Below, piece by piece: positions 50,712 to 60,226 of a stretch of 64,000 bases of DNA; within the stretch, counting starts at the first letter, position 1; every line of letters begins with the position of its first letter. The position numbers and the translations under genes were made by a program. The notes below the pieces were generated by a model. That model saw only the letters and a program-made list of their open reading frames with translations. It did no database searches and was not told the DNA's origin. The stretch is from Clostridium simiarum (GTDB lineage Bacteria; Bacillota; Clostridia; Clostridiales; Clostridiaceae), in contig NZ_JAHLQL010000001.1 of assembly GCF_018919175.1 (NCBI RefSeq), positions 124,001-188,000 on the forward strand, written 5' to 3'.

Positions 50712-51822
50712 ATTGGGTCATGTTTTTTATAAGTTCTATAATATTTTTGCCAGCATCTGGTTTAGAAAAATACTTACAGTTATTTTTCATTAAATCAAGC
50801 TTATTATTATCTATTAATAGGTCCTGGATTTTGTACTCACAGTCATTACCTTTACCTAAATCGATAGCCAGATTATGTTTTAATAAGAACTCGGCATTTT
50901 TCTCTTCTTGACCAGGTATTGCTGAAAATATAGCAAGAGGCAAATTGGATATTAAGGCCTCTGAAACAGTTAAACCTCCAGGTTTTGTAATAAGAAGGTC
51001 AGAGCATTTCATATAGCTATTAACATTTTTAGTGAAACCTACTATTTTAGTTGGTTTATCTGAGTTTTCTGTGGCCTCATTAAGGGCATTTAAGAGCTTC
51101 TTATTGTTTCCTGTAATTGCTATTATCTGAAAATCCATAGAAATTTTAGATAATTGGCTATAGACCTCTAATATGTTACCCATACCAAGACTTCCACCCA
51201 TAAGTAATAAGGTGAGCTTGTTTGGATCAAGCTCTAATTCTTTGAAAAAATCATCTCTATCCTTATTTACTAAAAAATCAGGATGAACAGGTATTCCAAA
51301 GCTAAAAACTTGGCTAGGGTTAACCCCTCTAATAGCCATATCTTTTGCCATTTCTTCTGTGGCTACCACATAAGCATCTATGTTAGGATGAATCCAAAAG
51401 CTATGTGGCGCATAGTCTGTAAGCACTGATATAACAGGCTTTTTAATTTTCATTTTAGATTTTAATATAGATAACATTTCTGTGGAAAAAGGATGGGTAG
51501 ATATAATTATATCTGGGTTGAAGTCATCTATAAGAGGTATAATCTTATTTGCCATAAGCTCATTAAATTTACTGCTTACGGTAGCCAAGCCATCATCGGT
51601 TTCTGCAAAATTATAAAGCATTCCAAATATAGAAGGATATAGTTTTATGCTTTTAAGATAGCTTCCGATTATAAGTTTATCTAAAAAGGGATTTATATAT
51701 TTTATTGTATCTATTATTTCCACATCTAAATCAGGTACATATAATTCAGCATGAGCTTTTATAGCTTCTGCGGCATTTATATGTCCGCCACCTGCTGAAA
51801 CAGATAAAATTAATAATTTCAT
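50710..51822 (-). CDS. MGDG synthase / UgtP-type glycolipid glycosyltransferase
   Basis: 370 residues. The N-terminal MGDG_synth domain opens with ILSVSAGGGHINAAEAIKAHAE and has DIIISTHPFSTEML and TDYAPHSFWIHPNID. A GT28-like C-terminal domain contains LLLMGGSLGMGN and the UDP-sugar site ITKPGGLTVSEALISNLPLAIF. Members add glucose or galactose to diacylglycerol; clostridia make such glycolipids. Whether it is processive like Bacillus UgtP cannot be told. It stands alone, convergent to spoIIR, with an ATG after AAGGTGTG. Confidence 0.87.
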   Translation of the reverse strand: MKLLILSVSAGGGHINAAEAIKAHAELYVPDLDVEIIDTIKYINPFLDKLIIGSYLKSIKLYPSIFGMLYNFAETDDGLATVSSKFNELMANKIIPLIDDFNPDIIISTHPFSTEMLSILKSKMKIKKPVISVLTDYAPHSFWIHPNIDAYVVATEEMAKDMAIRGVNPSQVFSFGIPVHPDFLVNKDRDDFFKELELDPNKLTLLLMGGSLGMGNILEVYSQLSKISMDFQIIAITGNNKKLLNALNEATENSDKPTKIVGFTKNVNSYMKCSDLLITKPGGLTVSEALISNLPLAIFSAIPGQEEKNAEFLLKHNLAIDLGKGNDCEYKIQDLLIDNNKLDLMKNNCKYFSKPDAGKNIIELIKNMTQ

Positions 51823-52018
51823 TAATGTTCACACCTTCAGTATCTTATGTTTTATTTGGTTAAAACCCTAAATATAAGTATACAATATTTTTAAACCATA
51901 GGGTATAAGAAAATAATAATTTATGGTAAATTTAAAGTTATGGTAATTTCATTATAATATATAGGAATAATAGTCGCAAATAATACAAATACTACCACCA
52001 TATAGGAGGTAGATATAT

Positions 52019-53395
52019 ATGAAGAAAAACAATATTAGTAGAAAAAGAATAATATATACCTTGGTAGTTACTCTTATAGTTGTATTCTCAAGTACTTTTG
52101 CTATATTAATGACCTTAGAAAGAACTGATTATAGAAATTATCTTCAAAGTCAATATAGTAAAAGTATTTATGAACTTGTAACTGCTGTAGACAACATACA
52201 AGATAACCTTTCTAAATCTGCCATAGCAGGAGATAAGGATCAAAGGTTGCTTATATTTGAAGAAATATTTAGGTATTCCACCATGGCTTCGGATAGACTG
52301 CACTCTTTGCCTATACCCCAAGAAAGGATTAACGAGACAAGTAAGTTTTTAATTCAAGTAGGAGATTATTGCTATAGTCTTGTAAAGGGATCTATGAATG
52401 GGGAAGAAATTACGGATGACCAGTTAGATGCTATTGATAGCCTTTCAGATCAATCTTATACTCTAAGAGAAAATCTTACTGGACTTTTACAAGAAATAAA
52501 TGAAGGTAAAGTAAAGTGGGGGGAGATAAGAAAAAAAGCCACAGGAGTTTTAGCAAAAAATGATGAGAACCTTGTTTCCGAAAAGTTTCAGGGTATCCAA
52601 AAACAGATAGCTCAATACCCATCTCTTATATATGATGGCCCCTTTTCTGATAACATATTAGAGATAGAACCTAAAGTAAACCAAGAAGAAGAGATTTCTG
52701 TAGAAAATGCTAAAGAGGCTCTAAAAAAAGCTATAGGAGGTAGAGAGATAAAAGAAATTCAAGAAAAAAGTAGTGAAAGCAACACCAAAATAGAGTCTTA
52801 TGGTTTTAACGTAGTATTAAATGGTAGAGATGAGAAAGAAAATATAGTTTGTGATGTATCTAAAAAAGGCGGGAAAATTATTTATCTTATGGATAATAGG
52901 GGTATAAAACAACCTACTATTACTGTAGAGGATGCGGTAGAAAGAGGTAAAAGCTATTTAGATTCATTAGGATATAAAAATATGATTCCTACATATACCT
53001 TAAAATATGAAGATAACATAACGATAAACTATGTATATAGTATAGATAATATTGCTGTATATCCCGATCAAATAAAGCTTAAAATGGCTTTAGATGATGG
53101 AAGTGTAGTAGGGATGGAGGCAGAAAAGTATCTTGTATCACATACAGATAAAAGAGAACTTCCAAAGATTAGCATCGCCGCAGATCAAGGAAGAAAAAAT
53201 GTGGGCAAAAGATTAAATATAAATAACATAAGATTAGCAGTAATTCCTACAGAGATGAATAAGGAGGCATTATGCTATGAATACAGTGGAAATTATAGAG
53301 ATGAGGAATATAAGGTTTATATAGATGTAGTTACCGGAAGTCCTCAAAGAATAATAAAAATAATAAATACTCCTAACGGGCAACTAGCTATATAA
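52019..53395 (+). CDS. ypeB: YpeB-type germination protein
   Basis: 458 residues. One N-terminal membrane anchor (about 11-30), an all-helical YpeB domain (TLERTDYRNYLQSQYSKSIYELVTAVDNIQ and DRLHSLPIPQERINETSKFLIQVGDYC), then two PepSY-type domains (EEISVENAKEALKKAI... and ITVEDAVERGKSYLDSLGYKNM). In Bacillus YpeB is encoded with and stabilises the cortex lytic enzyme SleB. No sleB gene is next to it here, so its partner must be encoded elsewhere or be a different lytic enzyme. The ATG follows AGGAGG. Confidence 0.92.
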   Translation: MKKNNISRKRIIYTLVVTLIVVFSSTFAILMTLERTDYRNYLQSQYSKSIYELVTAVDNIQDNLSKSAIAGDKDQRLLIFEEIFRYSTMASDRLHSLPIPQERINETSKFLIQVGDYCYSLVKGSMNGEEITDDQLDAIDSLSDQSYTLRENLTGLLQEINEGKVKWGEIRKKATGVLAKNDENLVSEKFQGIQKQIAQYPSLIYDGPFSDNILEIEPKVNQEEEISVENAKEALKKAIGGREIKEIQEKSSESNTKIESYGFNVVLNGRDEKENIVCDVSKKGGKIIYLMDNRGIKQPTITVEDAVERGKSYLDSLGYKNMIPTYTLKYEDNITINYVYSIDNIAVYPDQIKLKMALDDGSVVGMEAEKYLVSHTDKRELPKISIAADQGRKNVGKRLNINNIRLAVIPTEMNKEALCYEYSGNYRDEEYKVYIDVVTGSPQRIIKIINTPNGQLAI

Positions 53396-53463
53396 TAGTT
53401 AAAAAAATAGAGTAATTTTATTTGGTTTAAAACCATCTCCTTAAAAATCACTTGATAAAATGA

Positions 53464-53469
53464 TATAAT
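53464..53469 (+). promoter_or_regulatory. -10 of the PP-loop gene
   Basis: A perfect TATAAT (53464-53469), with TTAAAA at 53441-53446 as the best -35 at 17-base spacing, 46 bases before the start codon. Confidence 0.4.
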
Positions 53470-53514
53470 ATGTCTAAACTATAATTTGTAATTGCATTTT
53501 TAAGGAGTGAGTTT

Positions 53515-54498
53515 ATGACTAAAGCTTTAGCCATGATATCTGGAGGATTAGATAGTATATTAGCAGCTAAGTTAATTAGGAATCAAGGAATTCAGGTTAT
53601 AGGAGTATGTTTTAAATCTTATTTTTTTAATGAAGTAAAAGCAGTTGAAATGTGTAAGCAGATAGATATACCTTTAATTGTTATTGATTTTTCTAAGGAA
53701 CACTTTAACTTAGTTCAAAATCCTAAGCATGGTTATGGAAAGAATATGAATCCATGTATAGACTGTCATGCTATGATGATGAGTTATACAGGTAATTTGT
53801 TAGAAGAATATAAAGCTGATTTTATTATAACAGGAGAGGTTTTAAACCAAAGACCAATGTCACAAACTAAGCGTTCTTTGGATATTGTAAAAAAGGAATC
53901 AGGATTTAGTGAAAAAATATTAAGACCCTTATGTGCATTAAATTTAGAGCCTACAAAAATGGAAATTTTAGGCCTAGTGGATAGAGAAAAACTTTTAGAC
54001 ATTTCAGGAAGAAGTAGATCTAGGCAGATGGAATTAGCAGAGCTTTGGGGAATAAAGGATTATCCATCGCCAGCAGGCGGATGTAAACTTACAGAACCTA
54101 ATTATTCGGAAAGATTAAGGGATTTATTAAAATACAATAATAATCCTACAGAAGAAGATATAGCTCTTTTGAGATATGGTAGACATTTTAGAGTAGGTAA
54201 TAGTAAGATAATGGTATCTAGAACTCAAAATGAAAGTAAGGAAATGAAGAGATTCCTTCAACAGGGAGATATGATGTTTTTCCCTAAAAGCTATGCTGGA
54301 TCCATGGTTATTTTAACTGGGGATAAGAATGCTAAGGCTATAGAATTTGCAGCGGATGTTTCTTTAAGATATAGTAAGGGCAAAGAACAAAAGGAAATGA
54401 CTATAAAGTATGGACTATACAGGAAACCTTTGAATAAGTATATTAATGGGAAATATTTAAGTGATGAAGAAATTAATGAATATAGCATAAACCTTTAG
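53515..54498 (+). CDS. PP-loop ATPase, MnmA-like, with NFACT-R-like C-terminal part
   Basis: 327 residues. The N terminus carries the PP-loop SGGLDS (about residue 9). Cysteines lie at NPCIDCHAM (about residue 80) and SPAGGCKLTEPNYSERL (about 188), the two-cysteine arrangement of tRNA 2-thiouridylases such as MnmA. The last 120 residues (GRHFRVGNSKIMVSR...GDMMFFPKSYAGSMVIL) resemble the NFACT-R/DUF814 fold. It is thus inferred to be a tRNA or nucleotide sulphur-transfer enzyme, but it is distinct from MnmA itself. The ATG follows AAGGAGTG. DUF1934 follows closely. Confidence 0.7.
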   Translation: MTKALAMISGGLDSILAAKLIRNQGIQVIGVCFKSYFFNEVKAVEMCKQIDIPLIVIDFSKEHFNLVQNPKHGYGKNMNPCIDCHAMMMSYTGNLLEEYKADFIITGEVLNQRPMSQTKRSLDIVKKESGFSEKILRPLCALNLEPTKMEILGLVDREKLLDISGRSRSRQMELAELWGIKDYPSPAGGCKLTEPNYSERLRDLLKYNNNPTEEDIALLRYGRHFRVGNSKIMVSRTQNESKEMKRFLQQGDMMFFPKSYAGSMVILTGDKNAKAIEFAADVSLRYSKGKEQKEMTIKYGLYRKPLNKYINGKYLSDEEINEYSINL

Positions 54499-54517
54499 GT
54501 TAGGGAGAGGAATAATA

Positions 54518-54931
54518 ATGAAAAAGAAAGCCATAATTTCTATTTTAAGCAATCAAAAGTTAAATAAAGAAGAGGCTATAGAAGTAGTGACGCCAGGTGA
54601 ATTTTATAAGGAAGATAATAAATACTTTGCTGTATATGATGAAACTGAAATAAGTGGAATGGAGGGAACCACCACTACACTACAAATTTTTCCTGATAAA
54701 CTTTCTTTAGTAAGGGTAGGTACTACCAGTGCAAAAATGGATTTTGAAAGAAATAACCAGTGTGTAACATTGTATAACACCCCATATGGAGTATTGGAAA
54801 TGAAGATAGATACTAATGAATTGAAGATAAATGTAAATGATGAAGGTGGAGAGGTGTTTATAAACTATAACATGGTTATAGCAGGTCAAACGGTTCAAAA
54901 TACAGAACTGAACATAAAAATAAAATCTTAG
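54518..54931 (+). CDS. DUF1934 family protein (YwiB-like)
   Basis: 137 residues, a calycin-like beta-barrel of the DUF1934 family. Segments GTTTTLQIFPDKLSLVRVGTTSAKMDFE and YNTPYGVLEMKIDTNELKINVNDEGGEVFINYNMVIAGQ are typical. Function is unknown; it often lies near argS or pyrG in Firmicutes. It begins 19 bases after the PP-loop gene with GGGAGAGG and is followed by a long terminator. Confidence 0.85.
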   Translation: MKKKAIISILSNQKLNKEEAIEVVTPGEFYKEDNKYFAVYDETEISGMEGTTTTLQIFPDKLSLVRVGTTSAKMDFERNNQCVTLYNTPYGVLEMKIDTNELKINVNDEGGEVFINYNMVIAGQTVQNTELNIKIKS

Positions 54932-54978
54932 ATTTAAACTATAGAATAATTGGACATGCGTTAATAATTTAATTAAAG

Positions 54979-55048
54979 AACTCTGTTTATTCAATGATTA
55001 GCTTAGATATTTACATAAGCTATATAATCGTTAAACAGAGTTTTTTTA
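54979..55048 (+). terminator. long branched terminator after DUF1934 gene
   Basis: AACTCTGTTTA (from 54979) pairs with TAAACAGAGTT (about 55032-55042), with an inner GATTAGCTTA/TAAGCTATATAATC stem, followed by TTTTTATTTA. Confidence 0.88.
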
Positions 55049-55170
55049 TTTATATTAGGGACATTAAAAGGTGTATAAATGATATAACTAAGGTCTATTT
55101 GATTAAATTAATTTATAATGGATATAATTGAGAATAAGCATGTGAAGATAATTTTATAGGAGATGAAGCT

Positions 55171-55476
55171 GTGAGTTATGTAGATTTAAGAAGAGATAAA
55201 TATGAAAAAATAATATATATGCTATGTGAATATAAAAATATTGAGGAAGAAGATTTAATTAAATTGTTGCAGGATAAGGAGTGTAAGTATTTACTTTTTT
55301 TATTATTAAAAAAACATAGATGTACAGACAAAACAACTTTAGCGGAGATGTTGCCTGTTAAGAGTAAAAGAAGTATAGATTATAATTTTAAAAGAGCAGA
55401 AGAAAAACTATATATAAATAAGGAATTCAGAGAAAAATATTTTGAAATAGAAGATATTATAAAAAAAATCATATAA
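55171..55476 (+). CDS. small conserved-looking protein in the place of rpoE, unknown
   Basis: 101 residues from a GTG eight bases after AGGAG. Mostly helical, rich in Lys and Glu, with a region KTTLAEMLPVKSKRSIDYNFKRAEEKL that could be a helix-turn-helix. It lies directly upstream of pyrG, the position of rpoE (RNA polymerase delta) in Bacillus, but it lacks the acidic C-terminal tail and the HARE-HTH pattern of delta. I do not recognise its family. Length and codon use are those of a real gene. Confidence 0.6.
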   Translation: MSYVDLRRDKYEKIIYMLCEYKNIEEEDLIKLLQDKECKYLLFLLLKKHRCTDKTTLAEMLPVKSKRSIDYNFKRAEEKLYINKEFREKYFEIEDIIKKII

Positions 55477-55642
55477 AATCCAAAAGAAATTTCAAAAAAT
55501 ATATAGATATGCATAAAGAAATATGATAATATATATGATGTATTTTATGACATAAAAATACCATTATATAAATGGGGTAATTCCTATTATAATGATTTTT
55601 TATAATGCTGTCAATAGTAATTTTGAAATTTGGAGGTTTTTT

Positions 55643-57250
55643 ATGAGTACAAAATATATTTTTGTTACAGGAGGTGTTGTTTCTTCATTAGGAAAGGGCA
55701 TAACAGCAGCATCTTTAGGTAGATTGTTAAAAAATAGAGGGTTTAAGGTTTCTATACAAAAATTTGATCCTTATTTAAATGTAGATCCAGGTACCATGAG
55801 TCCATATCAACATGGAGAGGTTTTTGTAACAGATGATGGAGCGGAAACGGATTTAGATCTAGGACATTATGAAAGATTTATAGATGAGAATTTAAGTAAG
55901 AGTAGCAATGTAACTACGGGTAAAATATATTGGTCAGTAATTTCTAAAGAAAGAAAAGGTGAATATTTAGGCGGTACAGTACAAGTAATACCACAGGTAA
56001 CAAACGAAATAAAAGGTAGAGTGTATAGAGTTGCTAAAGAGAAAGAGGTAGACGTAGTAATAACTGAAATTGGTGGTACTGTTGGTGATATTGAGTCTCT
56101 TCCTTTTCTAGAAGCAATAAGACAGATAAAATATGAAGTAGGAAGAGATAATGTGTGTTTTATACACGTGACTTTAGTTCCGTTTTTAGGTAAGGCTGGA
56201 GAATTAAAGACAAAGCCAACTCAACACTCTGTAAAAGAATTAAGAAGTATTGGTATTCAGCCAGATGTAATAGTATGTAGATCTGAAAAGCCTATACCCG
56301 ATGAATTGAAAGAAAAGATAGGTTTATTCTGTAACATAGATGGGAAGGCGGTAATTCAAAATCTTGATGCAGAAAACCTATATGAGGTTCCTTTAATGCT
56401 GTATAAGGAAGGCTTGGATAATCTTATTTGCGAAAAACTAAAACTAAATTGCTATGAGGTAGATAACGAAGAATGGATTAATATGGTGCATAACATAAAA
56501 AAACTTTCTAAAGAAGTTAATATTGTTTTAGTTGGAAAATATGTTGAACTGCATGACTCTTACATATCTGTGGTAGAAGCTTTAAATCATGGAGGATTTG
56601 CTAATGATTCTTTGGTTAATATAAAGTGGGTGGACGCTTGCGATGTTACTAAAGAAAATGTAGAAGAAATACTGAAGGGGTTTCATGGGGTATTAGTTCC
56701 AGGAGGTTTTGGAAATAGAGGTATAGAAGGAAAGGTACAGGCTATAAAATGGGCTAGGGAAAAGAAAGTTCCTTTTTTAGGAATTTGTTTAGGAATGCAA
56801 TGCTCTGTAATAGAGTTTGCGAGAAATGTATTAAATTATAAAGGTGCTAACAGTTCAGAAATAAATGAAGAAACAGATTATCCAGTTATTGATTTGATGC
56901 CTGAGCAAAGAGATATAGATGGCATTGGAGGAACTATGAGACTTGGTCTATATCCTTGTAAGTTAGAAAAACATAGTAATGCTTATAAAGCTTATGGTGA
57001 AGAAGTGGTTTATGAAAGACATAGACATAGATATGAGTTTAACAATGAATATAGAAAGTCATTAATAGAAGGAGGTTTATCAATAACGGGAACTAGTCTT
57101 GATGGAAGATTGGTGGAAATCGTAGAAATTAAAGATCATCCTTGGTTTTTAGCTACTCAGTTTCATCCAGAATTTAAATCTAGACCAAACAGACCACACC
57201 CTCTGTTTAGAGATTTTATTTCCGCTGCTTTAAGCGAAAGAGTGAAATAG
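55643..57250 (+). CDS. pyrG: CTP synthase
   Basis: 535 residues from the ATG at 55643 after TTGGAGG; the open frame extends upstream without a site. N-terminal synthase domain with [69 protein letters not shown], then a class I glutamine amidotransferase domain with the nucleophile loop [17 protein letters not shown] and the C-terminal His-Glu of [13 protein letters not shown]. It makes CTP from UTP and glutamine. A small palindrome CCATTATATAAATGG lies in the leader, and control by initiation or attenuation, as in Bacillus, could not be read with certainty. Confidence 0.97.
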   Translation: MSTKYIFVTGGVVSSLGKGITAASLGRLLKNRGFKVSIQKFDPYLNVDPGTMSPYQHGEVFVTDDGAETDLDLGHYERFIDENLSKSSNVTTGKIYWSVISKERKGEYLGGTVQVIPQVTNEIKGRVYRVAKEKEVDVVITEIGGTVGDIESLPFLEAIRQIKYEVGRDNVCFIHVTLVPFLGKAGELKTKPTQHSVKELRSIGIQPDVIVCRSEKPIPDELKEKIGLFCNIDGKAVIQNLDAENLYEVPLMLYKEGLDNLICEKLKLNCYEVDNEEWINMVHNIKKLSKEVNIVLVGKYVELHDSYISVVEALNHGGFANDSLVNIKWVDACDVTKENVEEILKGFHGVLVPGGFGNRGIEGKVQAIKWAREKKVPFLGICLGMQCSVIEFARNVLNYKGANSSEINEETDYPVIDLMPEQRDIDGIGGTMRLGLYPCKLEKHSNAYKAYGEEVVYERHRHRYEFNNEYRKSLIEGGLSITGTSLDGRLVEIVEIKDHPWFLATQFHPEFKSRPNRPHPLFRDFISAALSERVK

Positions 57251-57372
57251 CTATTATAGGCTTGTCGAAAAGTTTTGCTATGGTTATGATTATTTTTGAT
57301 ATTAATTTGAAGGAATTTAATCTTATGTATAGAATTTCTTAAGTTATAAATACTATGTATGGGGGTGAGCCC

Positions 57373-57720
57373 ATGATATATAATACTGAGGTAGTCATAG
57401 GTTTTAAAGCGGAGAATAATAACATTATAGTAGAGCGAGGTACAATATTTCAGCTTTGTGATCTAATCCAGGGATATCACGCAAAAAATATTATATTTAA
57501 TAAAAAGTCTAAAGAAATATTCATAAATTTAAAATGCTCCTTATGTGATGAGGTTCATTGTTATGTTTACAGAGTTCAGGAGTTACTATCAAAAGATATT
57601 GTTATAGGAGGATGTGAAAAAACAGGGAATCCTATATTGTTTATAGGTAAAGAAAAAGCAGTTTCTCATGTTATAGAAAAATATAAAGAAGTTGAAATGA
57701 ACGTATATTCTATGATATAA
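57373..57720 (+). CDS. small protein of unknown function between pyrG and rho
   Basis: 115 residues from the ATG at 57373 after GGGGGTGAG; an ATG 18 bases earlier lacks a site. Mixed alpha/beta, with a cysteine cluster LKCSLCDEVHC (CxxCxxxxC, about residues 55-63) and one more Cys near residue 85, possibly binding metal. No family is recognised. It has pyrG upstream and rho downstream, each more than 100 bases away. Confidence 0.6.
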   Translation: MIYNTEVVIGFKAENNNIIVERGTIFQLCDLIQGYHAKNIIFNKKSKEIFINLKCSLCDEVHCYVYRVQELLSKDIVIGGCEKTGNPILFIGKEKAVSHVIEKYKEVEMNVYSMI

Positions 57721-57786
57721 GTTAATCTGTAATCAATTAAAGAACTTATTTTATAATATAATTAATAAACTTTTAAATAAAGATAA

Positions 57787-57851
57787 ATCTAAAATCATTT
57801 CTATTTAGATAATTTATTAATGCCAGTATTATAAAGTTCTATAATACTGGC
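57787..57851 (+). repeat. two hairpins after the small gene
   Basis: ATCTAAA/TTTAGAT (57787-57793 and 57804-57810), then a perfect 12-bp hairpin GCCAGTATTATA (57822-57833) with 57840-57851. The second stem has no T run on the plus strand and is followed by TAAAAAC. It may be a terminator, or a regulator site upstream of the rho promoter. Confidence 0.45.
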
Positions 57852-57950
57852 TAAAAACAAATCTTAAAACCTCCATTTAAATAAAATTTACATAAATTAT
57901 AAATTTAGTAGCTATATTTGGTGAAATTACATAAATTTTTATATATATCC

Positions 57951-58220
57951 TTGACGTAATCTTATATAGGTATATAATTTAATATGAAATATAGTTTAAT
58001 TTATATTACAATGATACTATTATGTATATTTATTTTATTTGAGGATAATAATTATAATGATGATATTTAGTCCATACTTCTAAATATTCTTTTTATATTC
58101 ATATCATATCCGTTTTTATCCTAATTTTCTTAAGAATTTCCATATGTTAGCTTTAGAAAATATTTTATATTATTGAAAGCGTTTAATATTACGTTGTTTA
58201 TTAAGTTTGGAGGTGCAATT
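57951..58220 (+). promoter_or_regulatory. rho promoter and long C-rich leader
   Basis: TTGACG (57951-57956), 16 bases, TATAAT (57973-57978) predict a start near 57985, giving a leader of about 235 bases. Bases 58071-58141 hold 14 C and only 2 G, with many YC steps and little ability to fold, a rut-like composition. This fits autogenous control by Rho-dependent termination, known for rho genes in other bacteria. A 28-codon hydrophobic frame (57984-58070) has no ribosome binding site. Confidence 0.6.
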
Positions 58221-59705
58221 TTGTCAAGCAATAATTATGAACAAATGACTTTAGTAGAGTTAAAAAAATTGGCAAAAGAATTAGATATAAAAAATATAAG
58301 TAAGTTTAAAAAAAGCGAATTAATTGAAGAGATACAAAAGATAAATACTATCTCTATACAAAAGGATGGTATGGTACTTAGGGAAAAAATAGCCCCTAAA
58401 AATAATATAATTAAGGATCAAGAGCAAACATTTAAGATTGATACTAACAGAACTGATTCTTATAAAGATAGAAGTTCTTCTGAAAATGAAAAATCGGAGA
58501 ATATAGGCTTAGATAATGGGAATATGGACAAGACTCAAGTTGAGAATAAAAAAGAAAGATTAAAAACCATGATAAATGACTCGGAATCTGCCAAAGGTGT
58601 ATTAGAAGTAAATGAAAATAATAATTTTGGTTTTTTAAGAGGAAGAAACTATCTTACAAGCCCTGATGATATTTATGTATCACCTTCTCAAATAAGAAGA
58701 TTTAATTTAAGAACTGGTGATGAGGTAGAAGGAAAAGTAAGGGTTCCTAAAGAAGGAGAAAAATTTAAGGCTCTTTTATATGTAGAAAGAGTAAACGGAG
58801 AAAATCCTGAAAAGGCCGTTGGAAGAAAATCTTTTGAAAAACTTATTCCAGTTTACCCAGATGAAAGATTGAGACTTGAGACTCTAGGCGAAAACAATCT
58901 ATCTTCAAGGCTTATGGATATAATAAGTCCTATTGGGAAGGGCCAAAGAGGAATTATTGTAGCACCTCCTAAAGCTGGAAAAACTACTTTATTAAAAAAA
59001 GTAGCTCAGAATATTTCTATTAACTATCCAGCAGTGAAACTTATTGTTGTTCTTATTGATGAAAGACCAGAAGAAGTAACGGATATGCAAAGGTCTATAA
59101 ATGGTGAGGTTATTTATTCTACTTTTGATGAAGAACCGGATCATCATACAAAGGTAGCACAAATGGTGCTTGAAAGAGCTAAGCGTATGGTAGAGCAAGG
59201 TCAGGATGTTGTAATATTATTAGATAGTATTACAAGGCTTGCTAGAGCTTATAACCTTACTATAACACCAACAGGAAGAACTTTATCAGGAGGACTAGAT
59301 CCTGGAGCTTTAATAATGCCTAAAAAGTTTTTTGGAGCTGCAAGAAACATAGAAGAAGGTGGAAGTCTTACAATATTAGCTACTGCCTTAGTTGAAACGG
59401 GAAGTAGAATGGATGATATGATATTTGAAGAATTTAAAGGCACAGGAAATATGGAAGTTCACTTAGATAGGAAGCTTCAAGAAAGAAGAATTTTCCCTGC
59501 CATTGATATTTATAAATCTGGTACTAGAAAAGAAGACTTACTTCTTACAGAGGATGAAAAGGATGTAGCCTATAACATAAGGAAGGTTATGTATAGAGAA
59601 GGTAATGTAGAAACTATAACAGAAAATCTTATAAATTTATTATCTAGAACTAGAAATAATAAAGAATTTATAGAAATGATAAAGAAGATAGATATTTCAA
59701 AGTAA
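58221..59705 (+). CDS. rho: transcription termination factor Rho with charged/Asn insertion
   Basis: 494 residues from a TTG after GGAGGTG; the frame is open 16 codons further upstream without a site. Order: Rho_N helical domain (about 5-42), an insertion rich in Lys, Glu, Asp, Asn and Ser (about 43-118), the cold-shock RNA-binding domain ([16 protein letters not shown], about 126-200), and the ATPase ring with Walker [12 protein letters not shown] and Walker [17 protein letters not shown]. The insertion is at the place of the prion-forming domain described in C. botulinum Rho, but here it is more charged and less Asn-rich. The rpmE gene is convergent downstream, as tdk follows beyond it. Confidence 0.96.
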   Translation: MSSNNYEQMTLVELKKLAKELDIKNISKFKKSELIEEIQKINTISIQKDGMVLREKIAPKNNIIKDQEQTFKIDTNRTDSYKDRSSSENEKSENIGLDNGNMDKTQVENKKERLKTMINDSESAKGVLEVNENNNFGFLRGRNYLTSPDDIYVSPSQIRRFNLRTGDEVEGKVRVPKEGEKFKALLYVERVNGENPEKAVGRKSFEKLIPVYPDERLRLETLGENNLSSRLMDIISPIGKGQRGIIVAPPKAGKTTLLKKVAQNISINYPAVKLIVVLIDERPEEVTDMQRSINGEVIYSTFDEEPDHHTKVAQMVLERAKRMVEQGQDVVILLDSITRLARAYNLTITPTGRTLSGGLDPGALIMPKKFFGAARNIEEGGSLTILATALVETGSRMDDMIFEEFKGTGNMEVHLDRKLQERRIFPAIDIYKSGTRKEDLLLTEDEKDVAYNIRKVMYREGNVETITENLINLLSRTRNNKEFIEMIKKIDISK

Positions 59706-59716
59706 TTTAATCAAAA

Positions 59717-59757
59717 AAAGCAATTGAGGAAGATCGAAAGATCTTCCTCATATAGCT
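59717..59757. terminator. bidirectional terminator, rho / rpmE
   Basis: TGAGGAAGATC (59725-59735) pairs with 59740-59750 around GAAA, flanked by AAAGC/GCTTT. The minus strand has the longer T run, so it is mainly the rpmE terminator. Confidence 0.85.
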
Positions 59758-59970
59758 TTATTCTTCGCTTTTTAAGTTGAACTTCTTGTTGAACTTTTCA
59801 ACTCTTCCTCCAACGTCAACGATCTTTTGACGTCCAGTGAAGAAAGGATGGCACTTTGAACAAATTTCTACTTTTAGTTCATCTTTAACTGAACCAGTAG
59901 TGAATGTGTTTCCACATGCGCACTTAACTACAGCTTCATGATTGTAGTTTGGATGTATGCCTTCTCTCAT
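59758..59970 (-). CDS. rpmE: 50S ribosomal protein L31 (zinc type)
   Basis: 70 residues from the ATG at 59970 after GAGGTG; the frame opens six codons earlier without a site. It begins [23 protein letters not shown] and keeps the four-cysteine zinc pattern (CACG ... CSKC), the RpmE form used when zinc is sufficient. [18 protein letters not shown] is also typical. It is on the opposite strand to rho and tdk, although its neighbourhood is the conserved rho-rpmE-tdk block. The N-terminal Met-Arg start agrees with homologues. Confidence 0.95.
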   Translation of the reverse strand: MREGIHPNYNHEAVVKCACGNTFTTGSVKDELKVEICSKCHPFFTGRQKIVDVGGRVEKFNKKFNLKSEE

Positions 59971-60226
59971 CTGTTTCACCTCTTTCAAATTACGGATATC
60001 CGTTCTGTAACTACTAGATTATAGCATGAAGTTTTATTAATAGTCAATAGACATAAATATAAAAATATAGGTTAAAATTGTAGATAATTTATCCTGCAAA
60101 CATCTCTTTTTTATATTTAATTTAAATGTTATAATCATTAAGGAGATTTTAAACATAACTTGTAATTTTAATTATGCAGTTACTATTTCTATGATTATAT
60201 GACAATTAAAAGAGGGAGAGTTTGAA

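Noticed and set aside
55171..55476. RNA polymerase delta subunit (rpoE)
   Set aside because: Only the position fits; the acidic C-terminal tail and the HARE-HTH sequence pattern are missing.
57984..58070. 28-codon hydrophobic leader frame before rho
   Set aside because: The ATG is at the predicted transcription start with no ribosome binding site; leaderless translation is not expected here. Kept only as part of the rho leader description.
58164..58177. cre-like sequence TGAAAGCGTTTAAT in the rho leader
   Set aside because: The right half of the consensus (CA) is not met, unlike the perfect site before deoB.
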